64,000 nt of DNA from Rhodoferax sp. BLA1 (GCF_013416775.1 NZ_SZVI01000013.1:1-64000), one strand, 5' to 3'. Positions 34,604 through 43,230 are shown, counted from the stretch's first letter. The notes: a model not told the origin generated them from the sequence alone. Numbers and translations are program-made.

Positions 34604-37600
34604 TCACCCCAGCTGCGCCCAAGCCTTCTCCAGCCGCTTCACGCTCACCGGCTGCGGGGTGCGCAGTTCTTGTGCGAAGAAGCTCACACGCAACTCTTCG
34701 AGCAGCCAGCGGAATTCCTGCAGGCGATCATCCACCACACCTTTGCGCTCAGCCACCAGGCGCCAGTAGCGCTGCTCCAGTGGTTGCAACTCTTTCAGGC
34801 GGGCGCTGTCACGGGCCGGGTCGGCACGGTACTTTTCCAGCCGAGCGGTGATCGCTTTGAGGTAACGCGCAAAGTGCTGCAGGCTGCCCCAGGGAGTGAC
34901 ACTCAAGAACTTCTTGGTCATCAATTTTGATAGCTGCTGGGCCGCATCCGCCGAGGCCTCTGGCGCATTTTTGCTGTCCTTGATCTTGCGCGCGGCCACC
35001 GCGTATTCAGCCAGGATGCTGGCGCTCAGGCGGGCGACTTCGGTGCAGATCAGGGTCAGGCGCCCTCGCCCCTCGTCCACGCGCTTTTTGAACGCAAATT
35101 CGTCGGTGGGCAACGGGTCGAGCAAAAAGGCACGGTCCAGCGCCACCTGGATGATCTGTTCACGCAGCTCTTCCAGCGTGCCGCCGGTGCCGCTGCCATC
35201 CGGGTTTTTGCCGACCTGCATGTAGGTGACGGCCATTTTTTGCAGGTCGGGCACGTTCTTTTCCAGGTACTTGAGCGCGTCCTTGATTTGTAACGCAAAC
35301 AAACGGCGCAGGCCGACGCGGTGTTTGGCAGCAGCCACCTCGGGTTCATCAAACACTTCGATGGTGACGGCATCGCCCGCGTCGAGCAGCGCCGGGTAAC
35401 CAATCAGGGTCTGGCCGCCTTTTTGGATTTCCAGCAGCTCAGGCAGCTCACCAAAGGTCCAGGCCGTGTGTTTAACACCGGCTGGCGTGGCTTTGGTGGT
35501 GGGTTCACTCACTGCCTTTTTTGTAGCTACCTGCCCTTGATTTATGAGGGCTTGAGACTGATTTGGCTTGGGGACTTCCGGCGAGGCCGTTTTGGCCAGC
35601 TTGAGCCCGGCCAGCGCCTGAAACGCACCACGTGCCTGGGCGCCGAGTTCGGACTTCAGCGCGCCCAGGTTACGACCCTGACCGAGTTGGCGGCCATGCT
35701 CGTCCACCACGCGGAAGTTCATGAAGAAGTGCGGCGGCAACATGTCGACCTTGATGTCGGCGCGCACCACGTCCACCGTGGTGGCCAAGCGCACCAGCTT
35801 CAGCACCGCCTCGATCAGCGAGCCGTGGCCAAATAACGCAGGCTCGTTGAGCTGGGCCGCCATTTTGCTGGCCGACTCGGGCAGCGGCACCAGGCGCGAG
35901 CGTGGGCGCTGGTGCAGGGTTTTGATCAGAGCCTGGATCTTGTCCTTGAGCATGCCGGGCACCAGCCACTCACAACGCTCCTCGTTGACCTGGTTCAGCA
36001 CAAAAATCGGTACCGTCACCGTCAAGCCGTCTTTCGGATCGCCGGGTTCGTGCAAGTAGGTGGCAGCGCAATCGACACCACCCAGGCGCACGGTTTTCGG
36101 GAAGGCCTGGGTGGTGATGCCCGCCGCCTCGTGGCGCATCAGCTCCTCGCGGGTGAGCAACAGAAGCTTGGGGTTGATCTTCACCGCGTCGCGGTACCAG
36201 GCCTCAAAGGTGAAGCCGCTGCACACCTCGGGTGGCAACTGCTGGTCATAAAAGGCGTAGATCAGCTCGTCGTCCACCAACACGTCCTGGCGGCGCGCCT
36301 TGTGCTCCAGGTCTTCCACCTGTTTGATCAGCTTCTGGTTGGCGGCCAGGAACGGCAGCTTGGTCTCCCACTGGCCACCGACCAGCGCCTCGCGGATGAA
36401 AATTTCGCGCGCACCGGGCAAATCGACCCGGCTGTAGTTCACGCGCCTGCCGCTGTAGATGACGATGCCGTACAGCGTGGCGCGCTCCAGCGCATTGACC
36501 TCGGCCACCTTTTTTTCCCAATGCGGGTCGAGCAGCTGTTTTTTGAGCAAATGGGCACCAACCTGCTCCAGCCACTGCGGCTCAATCGCGGCAATGCCTC
36601 GGCCAAACAGGCGGGTGGTTTCCACCAACTCAGCCGCCACAATCCAGCGCCCTGGCTTTTTGACCAGATGCGCGCCGGGGTGCGGGTAAAACTTGATGCT
36701 GCGTGCACCCAGGTATTCGCCGCCCGAGCCTTCGGTCTCCAGCTTGCAGCCGATGTTGCCCAGCAAACCCGACAGCATCGACAAATGCAACTGTTCGTAG
36801 CTGGCAGGCGCGGTGTTGATGCGCCATTTGTGCTCGGCCACCACGGTGTGCAGCTGGCTGTAGATGTCGCGCCACTCGCGCACCCGGCGCATGCTGACAA
36901 AGTTTTGTCGCAGCAGTTGTTCGTATTGGCGGTTGCTGAGTTTGTGCTCAGCGCCCTGCCCACCCCGCGCGGTCTCCAGCCATTTCCATAACTTCAGGTA
37001 GCCCGAAAACTCGCTCTTTTCATCGTCAAACTTGGCATGTGCCTGGTCGGCCTGCTGCTGCGCCTCCATCGGGCGGTCGCGTACATCCTGCACGCTCAGC
37101 GCGCTGGCAATCACCAGCACCTCATCCAGTGCCTCGCGGCTGCGTGCCTCCAGAATCATGCGGCCCACACGCGGGTCCAGCGGCAATTTGGCCAGCTCAC
37201 CACCCATGGCGGTCAATTCATTGGCTTCGTCCACCGCACCGAGTTCATTGAGCAACTGATAACCATCGGCAATGGCCCGGCCCGAGGGTTTTTCGATGAA
37301 CGGGAAGTCTTCGACGATGCCCAGGTGCAACGACTTCATGCGCAGAATCACCCCGGCCAGGGATGAGCGCAGGATTTCGGGGTCGGTGAACTTGGGGCGG
37401 CCAATGAAATCTTTCTCGTCATAGAGCCGGATACAAATGCCGTTGGCCACCCGCCCGCAGCGGCCCGCACGCTGGTTGGCCGAACTCTGGCTGATCGGCT
37501 CCACCAGCAGCTGCTCCACCTTGCTTCTGAAACTGTAGCGCTTCATGCGCGCCGTGCCTGCGTCAATGACGTATCGGATGCCCGGCACGGTGAGCGAGGT

Positions 37601-38533
37601 CTCAGCCACATTGGTAGCCAGCACAATGCGCCGCCCGTTGTGGCCGTCAAAAATACGGTCTTGTTCAGCCTGGCTCAGCCGGGCAAACAGCGGCAACACA
37701 TCGGCACCACGAAACACCGGCTGGTGGCTCAGGTGGCCACGCAGATGGTCGGCCGCCTCGCGAATCTCGCGCTCACCGGGCAAAAACACCAGGATGTCGC
37801 CGCTGTTGTGCACATCGCGCCAAAGCTCGTCCACCGCATCGGCAATCGCGTGGTTCAGATCGTAGTCACGCGCTTCTTCAAACGGGCGGTAACGCTGCTC
37901 CACCGGGAACATGCGCCCGCTGACCATAATGATCGGCGCCGGACCATGCCTGGACGCAAAGTGATCAGCAAAACGCTGCGCGTCAATCGTGGCCGAGGTC
38001 ACCACCACCTTCAGGTCTGGGCGGCGCGGCAGGATCTGCTTCAAATACCCGAGCAAGAAGTCGATGTTCAGGCTGCGCTCGTGCGCCTCGTCGATGATGA
38101 TCGTGTCGTAGGCTTTGAGCAGCGGGTCAGTTTGTGTCTCGGCCAGCAAAATGCCGTCGGTCATTAGCTTGACCGAGGCGTCGCGCCCCAGACGGTCCTG
38201 AAAACGCACTTTAAAACCGACCACCTCACCCGGCGTGGTGTTGAGCTCTTCGGCAATGCGTTTGGCGACACTGCTGGCGGCAATGCGGCGCGGCTGGGTG
38301 TGGCCAATCAGCTTGCCACGCGGCGCCGGTCGGCCATCGGCCAAGGTTTTGGGGTAGTTGCACAAGCCACGCCCCATCGCCAGGGCGATCTTGGGCAGCT
38401 GGGTGGTTTTGCCCGAGCCGGTTTCACCACAGACGATGATGACCTGGTGCGCGGCCATCGCGGCCATAATTTCTTCGCGACGCGCCGAGACCGGCAGGGA
38501 TTCGGGGAATTCGATGTTCAGAGGGTTCGACAT
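34604..38533 (-). CDS. hrpA: ATP-dependent RNA helicase HrpA
   Basis: 1309 residues, the usual size of HrpA. DEAH-box helicase: motif I GETGSGKTTQLPK (residues 36-48), DEAH in IIIDEAHERSLNIDFLLGYL, motif III SATI, then QRAGRCGRVANGICIRLYDE of motif VI, a winged-helix/ratchet part, and the long C-terminal DUF3418 region typical of HrpA. Rescues stalled ribosomes and processes RNA. At about residues 990-1005 a linker (KPNQSQALINQGQVATKK) is encoded by an interspersed repeat copy. Confidence 0.95.
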   Translation of the reverse strand: MSNPLNIEFPESLPVSARREEIMAAMAAHQVIIVCGETGSGKTTQLPKIALAMGRGLCNYPKTLADGRPAPRGKLIGHTQPRRIAASSVAKRIAEELNTTPGEVVGFKVRFQDRLGRDASVKLMTDGILLAETQTDPLLKAYDTIIIDEAHERSLNIDFLLGYLKQILPRRPDLKVVVTSATIDAQRFADHFASRHGPAPIIMVSGRMFPVEQRYRPFEEARDYDLNHAIADAVDELWRDVHNSGDILVFLPGEREIREAADHLRGHLSHQPVFRGADVLPLFARLSQAEQDRIFDGHNGRRIVLATNVAETSLTVPGIRYVIDAGTARMKRYSFRSKVEQLLVEPISQSSANQRAGRCGRVANGICIRLYDEKDFIGRPKFTDPEILRSSLAGVILRMKSLHLGIVEDFPFIEKPSGRAIADGYQLLNELGAVDEANELTAMGGELAKLPLDPRVGRMILEARSREALDEVLVIASALSVQDVRDRPMEAQQQADQAHAKFDDEKSEFSGYLKLWKWLETARGGQGAEHKLSNRQYEQLLRQNFVSMRRVREWRDIYSQLHTVVAEHKWRINTAPASYEQLHLSMLSGLLGNIGCKLETEGSGGEYLGARSIKFYPHPGAHLVKKPGRWIVAAELVETTRLFGRGIAAIEPQWLEQVGAHLLKKQLLDPHWEKKVAEVNALERATLYGIVIYSGRRVNYSRVDLPGAREIFIREALVGGQWETKLPFLAANQKLIKQVEDLEHKARRQDVLVDDELIYAFYDQQLPPEVCSGFTFEAWYRDAVKINPKLLLLTREELMRHEAAGITTQAFPKTVRLGGVDCAATYLHEPGDPKDGLTVTVPIFVLNQVNEERCEWLVPGMLKDKIQALIKTLHQRPRSRLVPLPESASKMAAQLNEPALFGHGSLIEAVLKLVRLATTVDVVRADIKVDMLPPHFFMNFRVVDEHGRQLGQGRNLGALKSELGAQARGAFQALAGLKLAKTASPEVPKPNQSQALINQGQVATKKAVSEPTTKATPAGVKHTAWTFGELPELLEIQKGGQTLIGYPALLDAGDAVTIEVFDEPEVAAAKHRVGLRRLFALQIKDALKYLEKNVPDLQKMAVTYMQVGKNPDGSGTGGTLEELREQIIQVALDRAFLLDPLPTDEFAFKKRVDEGRGRLTLICTEVARLSASILAEYAVAARKIKDSKNAPEASADAAQQLSKLMTKKFLSVTPWGSLQHFARYLKAITARLEKYRADPARDSARLKELQPLEQRYWRLVAERKGVVDDRLQEFRWLLEELRVSFFAQELRTPQPVSVKRLEKAWAQLG
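35518..35564 (-). repeat. Interspersed repeat copy 7, inside hrpA
   Basis: TTGTAGCTACCTGCCCTTGA, spacer, ATGAGGGCTTGAGACTGATTT, reverse sense on the plus strand, so forward sense relative to hrpA; it encodes the QSQALINQGQVATKK linker. Confidence 0.8.
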
Positions 38534-38596
38534 TGGGGCGCCATTATCGGTGGCGGCGCCGGGGCGGGATTTGGGGGTGAATGCTGTTGTAAGCCT

Positions 38597-38642
38597 ATTT
38601 GGCGCCTAGCCCTCTTGATACGAGGGCTCGCAGCTACGGAAT
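38597..38642 (+). repeat. Interspersed repeat copy 8
   Basis: ATTTGGCGCCTAGCCCTC, spacer TTGATAC, GAGGGCTCGCAGCTACGGA, forward sense, directly upstream of the hrpA start region. Confidence 0.85.
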
Positions 38643-38991
38643 ATGTAGTGATGTGCTGTGATGGAGATGGTTGGCCGAGGATGCATCCTGCCGGTAACCG
38701 TGGCCGTCAAAAGACGAGATATGACCACCACCCCAACCCATTCCAAACGCAAGCGACTTTTGCGCTCAAGCAATCAGGACACCAACAATGACACAAACCA
38801 AGAGGAAACGGGTACCCGGTTTGCAGCGGGAGCGGCCATTCGGAACATCTGCCAAATTTACTCATCGATTCAGAACATCACCCCAGAACTCACCTGTTGT
38901 CCCACGTCTGGTCTGCCAGAATATCGAGATACGATTGATGCGGTGAAAAAGCAGCAAAAACAAAGCTGCAAGCCGCTTTCAGGAGGATTTG

Positions 38992-39042
38992 ATGGCCAAC
39001 ATATGGAGCAATTTCCAACTTATAGAGCGGATGTTGCTCTGA
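38992..39042 (+). CDS. 16-codon mini-ORF with perfect Shine-Dalgarno
   Basis: AGGAGG at 38981-38986 precedes ATG 38992 by 5 bases; the frame reads MANIWSNFQLIERMLL and stops at 39042, 29 bases before the TIR start. It could be a leader peptide or the end of an older cassette gene. Too short for family assignment. Confidence 0.35.
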   Translation: MANIWSNFQLIERMLL

Positions 39043-39049
39043 ACATTAC

Positions 39050-39056
39050 GTTAGGC
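39050..39056 (+). other. Integron core-like heptamer (GTTRRRY) upstream of the TIR gene
   Basis: GTTAGGC, 15 bases before the TIR start codon: the place and spacing expected of the recombination core at the 5' end of an integron gene cassette. A possible partner half (GGCCAAC at 38994-39000) and imperfect inner arms (AGCAATTTCC at 39007, GGATGTTGCT at 39029) lie upstream, but their spacing is not canonical. Confidence 0.5.
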
Positions 39057-39071
39057 CTCCACGTCGAATTT

Positions 39072-39911
39072 ATGAGTACAGAGCACATCCCTTACGGTCC
39101 CGTCTACATCACGGATGGACCTCACTCGGGTCGCATTGGCAACTACGATGACAATGACACAGAATTCTCGGACGACATTGACTTTGATTTGGTTGGAGAC
39201 GACGATGACATTGAAGGGCGGCGTGTAGCAATAGTCTATTTTGGAGACTTTTTCCTGGCCAATGGGTACTACATCATTCCAGATGAGTACGTTAGAGAAG
39301 TCACTACGGCCGATCTCTTGAAGCGGCGCGAAGAGCTCCATAACCTTATAGGACGGTTTGCTGCAGCGAAAGGCTCGCCAAAAGTAGGAGCTAAAAGAAA
39401 GATCGAATTGCTTACCGAATTACATTTCGTGGAAGGAGTGCTTGTGGATCGAATGATTCATGCTCGCTATAGCAACAAAGGGCAAGGCGCCAAGATTTTC
39501 ATCTCGCACTCATCAAAAGACAAACAGTTTGCAACATGGCTGGGCACAGACTTAAAAACGTCTGGGCACACGCCGTGGTTCGACGAGTGGGACATCTGCG
39601 TTGGTGAATCTATTCCAGAGAAAATATCTGACGGCCTATCTAGTGCAGACTTCATCATTGTGGTGCTGTCAACAAATTCGATTAAATCTAAGTGGATGGA
39701 GCGGGAGTGGCATGCGAAGTATTGGTCTGAAATTGAAAAAAACCGAACCATTGTTTTGCCGCTGCTCATTGAAGACTGCACTATCCCTGAACTCCTAAAA
39801 ACAAAGAAGTACGCAGACTTTCGTTCAAACTACAACGATGGCTTAGAGGATGTTCTGTTTGCTGTGGACCGTTTGTTGGAGACGCGTCCAACTGATGAAG
39901 AGCAAAGCTAA
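39072..39911 (+). CDS. TIR-domain protein, candidate defence effector in a lone cassette
   Basis: 279 residues. The N-terminal domain (about 1-85) is acidic and beta-rich (YGPVYITDGPHSGRIGNYDD, later VAIVYFGDFFLANGYYIIP), not recognised, and is followed by a helical linker. From about 140 is a TIR domain: KIFISHSSKDKQFATWLGTD, then WFDEWDICVGESIPEKI, DFIIVVLSTNSIKSKWMERE, RTIVLPLLIEDCTIP. The acidic W-F-D-E-W / S-x-W-x-x-x-E pattern fits NAD-cleaving bacterial TIRs. GC content is clearly lower than the flanks. An attC-like site follows the stop. Longer in-frame starts (38658, 38721) exist; 39072 is preferred because the recognisable domain and the cassette core both sit there. Confidence 0.82.
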   Translation: MSTEHIPYGPVYITDGPHSGRIGNYDDNDTEFSDDIDFDLVGDDDDIEGRRVAIVYFGDFFLANGYYIIPDEYVREVTTADLLKRREELHNLIGRFAAAKGSPKVGAKRKIELLTELHFVEGVLVDRMIHARYSNKGQGAKIFISHSSKDKQFATWLGTDLKTSGHTPWFDEWDICVGESIPEKISDGLSSADFIIVVLSTNSIKSKWMEREWHAKYWSEIEKNRTIVLPLLIEDCTIPELLKTKKYADFRSNYNDGLEDVLFAVDRLLETRPTDEEQS

Positions 39912-39934
39912 ACAATTTCGCGTAGCGCACCAGC

Positions 39935-40052
39935 CGCCAAATTGGTCGTTCAACGCGGACACCGCTACAGCCCACGCCTTCGGCATTCTCTTGGCCTGTA
40001 GCTGTACCCTTCGCGCTTCATGCTACGGCGCCGGTTAACTATGGCGTTGAAC
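39935..40052 (+). other. attC-like integron recombination site
   Basis: Starts 23 bases after the TIR stop. R'' is degenerate (CGCCAAA, 39935-39941), then TTGGTC and L'' GTTCAACGCGGAC (39948-39960). The centre holds inverted arms GCTACAG (39964) and CTGTAGC (39996). L' CCGGTTAACT (40031-40040) follows, then R' GTTGAAC (40046-40052). L'' pairs with L' with one extra base, as in true attC sites, and the CCGGTTAACT-n3-GCGTTGAAC end is characteristic. No integrase gene is in the window. Confidence 0.65.
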
Positions 40053-40287
40053 TTCTGCAGACTGAAAATTTGGTTGTCGGCTAACCACCACGACGTTGTT
40101 GTCTTAGCCATTCGTCTTCAGCTTGAGAATGATTACCACTGACTGGCCGGTCACCAAGGTGTCAGACCGTTGGGTTGGGTGGCCAACTCGGCGATGTGCC
40201 GATAGCTACCAAAGCCTTCACACACGTGCTGCAAAATAGGGTGGTGTTGCCCCCTATTGACTGCTGCCCTCTTTGCCAACCTACCCC
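40053..40287. other. Intergenic region between the attC-like site and argA
   Basis: 235 bases with no gene; with the attC-like site the gene-free stretch after the TIR gene is 376 bases. Contains inverted arms GGCTAA (40079) and TTAGCC (40104). The right half returns to high GC and probably holds the argA promoter, which I cannot place exactly. Confidence 0.5.
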
Positions 40288-41637
40288 ATGAGCCTGCCCT
40301 TCAACTTCACCTTTGTCCCCTGGTTCCGTTCCGTCGCCCCCTACATCCACAAGTTCCGCCACCAGACCTTTGTGGTCGGTGTGTGTGGTGAGGCGATTGC
40401 CGCTGGCAAGCTGCCCAATCTGGCGCAGGATCTGGCCCTGATCCAGAGCATGGGCGTGCGTATTGTGCTGGTGCACGGCTTTCGGCCGCAGGTGAACGAA
40501 CAGCTCAAGGCCAAGAACCACTCACCCAAGTATTTCAAGGGCATCCGTATCACCGACGAGGTGGCGTTGGACTGTGCCCAGGAAGCCGCTGGGCAGTTGC
40601 GTTACGAGATTGAAGCCGCCTTCAGCCAGGGCCTGCCGAACACACCCATGGCCGGGGCCACGGTGCGGGTGATTTCGGGCAACTTTTTGACGGCGCGCCC
40701 GGTCGGCATTGTGGATGGGGTGGACTTCCAGCACTCGGGCGTGGTGCGCAAGATCGACACCGCAGGCATCACCCGTTCACTCGACATGGGTGCGCTGGTG
40801 CTGATGTCGCCGTTTGGCTTCTCCCCCACCGGTGAGGCCTTCAACCTGACCATGGAAGAAGTCGCCACTTCGGTGGCCACCGCCTTGCAGGCCGACAAAC
40901 TGATTTTTGTGACCGAGGTGCCAGGTATTGCCACCGATGTGCGCCAGCTACTCAGTGAAGACAACCCGATTGACACCGAATTGCCACTGGACATCGCCGA
41001 GAAGTTACTGGCCGACCTGCCCAGTGCCGACAAACCCACCGACACCGCGTTTTACCTGCAGCATTGCGTCAAGGCCTGCAAAGGTGGTGTGGAGCGCAGC
41101 CACATCATCCCGTACGCGGTGGACGGCTCGATCCTGCTCGAAGTCTATGTGCACGATGGCATCGGCACCATGGTGGTGGATGAAAAACTGGAGAGCCTGC
41201 GTGAAGCCACGGTGGACGATGTGGGTGGCATCCTGCAGCTGATTGAACCGTTCGAGAAAGACGGCACCCTGGTCAAACGCAGCCGCACCGAGATCGAGCG
41301 TGATGTGGGCCTGTACACCGTGATCGAGCACGACGGTGTGATCTTTGCCTGCGCCGCCCTGTACACCTACCCCGAGGAACGCACCGCCGAGCTCGCCGCA
41401 CTGACCGTGTCGCCCGATGTACAAGGCCAGGGCGACGGTGACCGGGTGCTCAAACGCATTGAACAACGCGCCAAGCTGGCCGGGCTGGACAGCATTTTTG
41501 TGCTGACCACCCGAACCATGCACTGGTTCATCAAACGTGGTTTTGTCCAGGTCGACCCCGACTGGCTGCCCGATGCGCGCAAACGCAAGTACAACTGGGA
41601 CCGCAAAAGCCAGGTGCTGGTGAAAAACATCCTTTAA
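40288..41637 (+). CDS. argA: Amino-acid N-acetyltransferase (N-acetylglutamate synthase)
   Basis: 449 residues: an amino-acid-kinase-like domain (about 1-290; VRIVLVHGFRPQVNEQL, ARPVGIVDGVDFQHSGVVRKI) fused to a C-terminal GNAT domain (about 300-449; ELAALTVSPDVQGQGDGDRV, the acetyl-CoA loop). Acetylates glutamate, the first committed step to arginine, and is usually feedback-inhibited by arginine through the kinase-like domain. The acetyl-CoA loop reads QGQGDGDRV where QGxGxG is expected. Start ATG 40288. Confidence 0.93.
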   Translation: MSLPFNFTFVPWFRSVAPYIHKFRHQTFVVGVCGEAIAAGKLPNLAQDLALIQSMGVRIVLVHGFRPQVNEQLKAKNHSPKYFKGIRITDEVALDCAQEAAGQLRYEIEAAFSQGLPNTPMAGATVRVISGNFLTARPVGIVDGVDFQHSGVVRKIDTAGITRSLDMGALVLMSPFGFSPTGEAFNLTMEEVATSVATALQADKLIFVTEVPGIATDVRQLLSEDNPIDTELPLDIAEKLLADLPSADKPTDTAFYLQHCVKACKGGVERSHIIPYAVDGSILLEVYVHDGIGTMVVDEKLESLREATVDDVGGILQLIEPFEKDGTLVKRSRTEIERDVGLYTVIEHDGVIFACAALYTYPEERTAELAALTVSPDVQGQGDGDRVLKRIEQRAKLAGLDSIFVLTTRTMHWFIKRGFVQVDPDWLPDARKRKYNWDRKSQVLVKNIL

Positions 41638-41726
41638 AGCACGACCTGCCGCCAACCAGCACAGATTTTGCTTCTGTCACCCTAGCCGCCTGCGGGCACC
41701 CGTTTCCAACACAACAGAAAGCAAAC

Positions 41727-42431
41727 ATGAGTTCTCTCAATTTCATCGGCGGCGAAAAAGGTGGCGTCGGCAAATCGGTGCTGGCGCGTCTGCTGGCACA
41801 GTATTTCATCGACAAGGAGCAGCCTTTTGTCGGCTTTGACACCGACCGCTCGCACACCTCGTTCACCCGTTTTTATGCCGACTACGCCAGCCCGGTGGTG
41901 GTTGACAGTTATGAAGGGCTGGACGCGATTGCCAGCGCGTTTGAAAGTGCCGATCCCACGGGTGCACCACCCCGTGTGGTGGTGGATCTGGCCGCGCAGA
42001 CCGCTGCACCCCTGGCGCGCTGGATCAAGGACTCGGACGTGTTTGCGGTGCTGGCAGACATGGGCATCACCGTCAATTTCTGGCATGTGTCCGATGCGGG
42101 CAAGGATTCGGTGGACTTGCTGGGCCGTCTGTTGAGCACCTATGAGACGGGGCCTAACTACATCGTGGTGAAAAACCACGGGCGTGGCAGCGACTTCTCT
42201 CAGCTGGATGCGTCACCCGCACTAGAAACCGCACTGTCGCGTGGCGCCAAAGTCATCACCCTGCCCGCGCTGCATGAGGCCAGCATGCGCAAGATTGACC
42301 GCCAGAACGCCAGTTTTTGGGCTGCCATCCACAGCAAGCCTGAGGCAGATGCACTGGGCCTGCTGGAGCGCCAACGCGTCAAATCCTGGCTCAAAAAATC
42401 TTACGAAGGTTTTGACAGCCTGAGTTTGTGA
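41727..42431 (+). CDS. Orphan ParA/MinD-like P-loop ATPase
   Basis: 234 residues. Deviant Walker A GGEKGGVGKSVLARLLAQ near residue 8, switch-I-like FDTDRSHTSFTRFY, Walker B-like VVVDLAAQTAAPL. The family positions proteins, plasmids or chromosomes on a surface, but this subgroup is often annotated only as a mobilisation/CobQ-type ATPase. No parB, min or plasmid gene is adjacent, so its partner is unknown. An intrinsic terminator follows. Confidence 0.82.
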   Translation: MSSLNFIGGEKGGVGKSVLARLLAQYFIDKEQPFVGFDTDRSHTSFTRFYADYASPVVVDSYEGLDAIASAFESADPTGAPPRVVVDLAAQTAAPLARWIKDSDVFAVLADMGITVNFWHVSDAGKDSVDLLGRLLSTYETGPNYIVVKNHGRGSDFSQLDASPALETALSRGAKVITLPALHEASMRKIDRQNASFWAAIHSKPEADALGLLERQRVKSWLKKSYEGFDSLSL

Positions 42432-42436
42432 CACAG

Positions 42437-42462
42437 CTGCGGCCAAGTGGCCGCGCAGTTTT
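42437..42462 (+). terminator. Intrinsic terminator of the ParA-like gene
   Basis: CTGCGGCC AAGT GGCCGC G CAG then TTTT: an 8+ bp GC stem with one bulge and a short U-tract, 5 bases after the stop codon. Confidence 0.75.
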
Positions 42463-42468
42463 AGAGGC

Positions 42469-42514
42469 GTTTAAGCCTCTAGCCCTAGTCAACAAACGGG
42501 TAGTAGCTACAAAT
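42469..42514 (+). repeat. Interspersed repeat copy 9
   Basis: AAGCCTCTAGCCCTAGTCAA then CGGGTAGTAGCTACAAAT, forward sense with a damaged second arm. Between the ParA-like terminator and the convergent zinc-ribbon gene. Confidence 0.75.
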
Positions 42515-42567
42515 CAGGTAGCAAACCATTCACCGAAGCACACGGGCTGCTGGGCAGCCCGGCAGCT

Positions 42568-42825
42568 TCACTCAGCGGATGGTTTTTTGTTGGCTTCTTC
42601 CAATGCTAGGTCAAGCGCCTTGCAGGACGGTGAACACACCGCCTGAGACTTGCCGAGGATCTTCTTGGAAACCATCTGGGAACGGGCGCGGTGTTTGCCA
42701 CATAAAAAACACGACATCGTGGCAGCGCCAAAGGAAGTGGCCGCCGTGAACGGGGAGCCGGACACTTTGGATTTGTAACGCAGGCCGTCGGCCACGATTT
42801 TGGTTTTGGTATCTGCTTTTGCCAT
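42568..42825 (-). CDS. Small zinc-ribbon-like protein
   Basis: 85 residues, basic. Two cysteine pairs, MSCFLCGKHRARSQM and VCSPSCKALDLALEE, could bind one zinc. No known family comes to mind; possibly nucleic-acid binding. Start ATG 42825 is set by the sequence beginning MAKADTKTKIVADG. Divergent from yggX with an 84-base spacer. Confidence 0.65.
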   Translation of the reverse strand: MAKADTKTKIVADGLRYKSKVSGSPFTAATSFGAATMSCFLCGKHRARSQMVSKKILGKSQAVCSPSCKALDLALEEANKKPSAE

Positions 42826-42909
42826 AGGGGTGGATTTTACTTCAGTGTGCGACCCAAGCAAAAACCTTGCTAAAGTTGACACTTTTGACAGTACACACAA
42901 AGGTAAACC

Positions 42910-43182
42910 ATGGCGCGCACGGTGAAATGCATCAAATTGGGGATCGAGGCCGAAGGGCTTGACTTTGCACCTTATCCCGGTGAACTGGGCAAACGCCTTT
43001 GGGAAAACGTCAGCAAACAAGCCTGGGCCGACTGGCTCAAGCACCAGACCATGCTGGTCAACGAAAACCGCCTGAACCTGGCCGACGCCCGCGCCCGCCA
43101 ATACCTGGCGCGCCAAATGGAGAACCACTTTTTTGGTGAAGGCGCCGACGCCGCGCAAGGTTTCGTTCCCCCCAAGGCGTGA
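42910..43182 (+). CDS. yggX: Oxidative damage protection / Fe(II)-trafficking protein YggX
   Basis: 90 residues. The family pattern is clear: [59 protein letters not shown]. The single conserved Cys at residue 7 is present. Protects Fe-S clusters under oxidative stress; SoxR-regulated in enterics. Confidence 0.97.
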   Translation: MARTVKCIKLGIEAEGLDFAPYPGELGKRLWENVSKQAWADWLKHQTMLVNENRLNLADARARQYLARQMENHFFGEGADAAQGFVPPKA

Positions 43183-43230
43183 TCCCACGTCCCACACAGC
43201 GGCCTGAGAACGCTGCTGTGTCCCCAGCCC

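Larger units (their letters stand above)
38534..39071. other. 538-base region between hrpA and the TIR gene
   Basis: Contains repeat copy 8 at its left end, then about 400 bases of roughly 50 percent GC with no recognised gene. The TIR frame stays open upstream to 38658, which would add 138 residues of unconvincing sequence. A second short frame (38787-38945) and a 16-codon mini-ORF with a strong Shine-Dalgarno also occur. An integron core-like heptamer ends the region. Confidence 0.5.

Noticed and set aside
38658-39071. 138-codon N-terminal extension of the TIR protein
   Set aside because: The frame is open, but the residues show no domain character and it would run across the cassette core. 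Not fully excluded, since such a long open stretch is unlikely by chance.
40288-41637. Horizontal transfer of argA with the adjacent cassette
   Set aside because: argA has the same high GC and codon use as the core genes; only the TIR segment is atypical.
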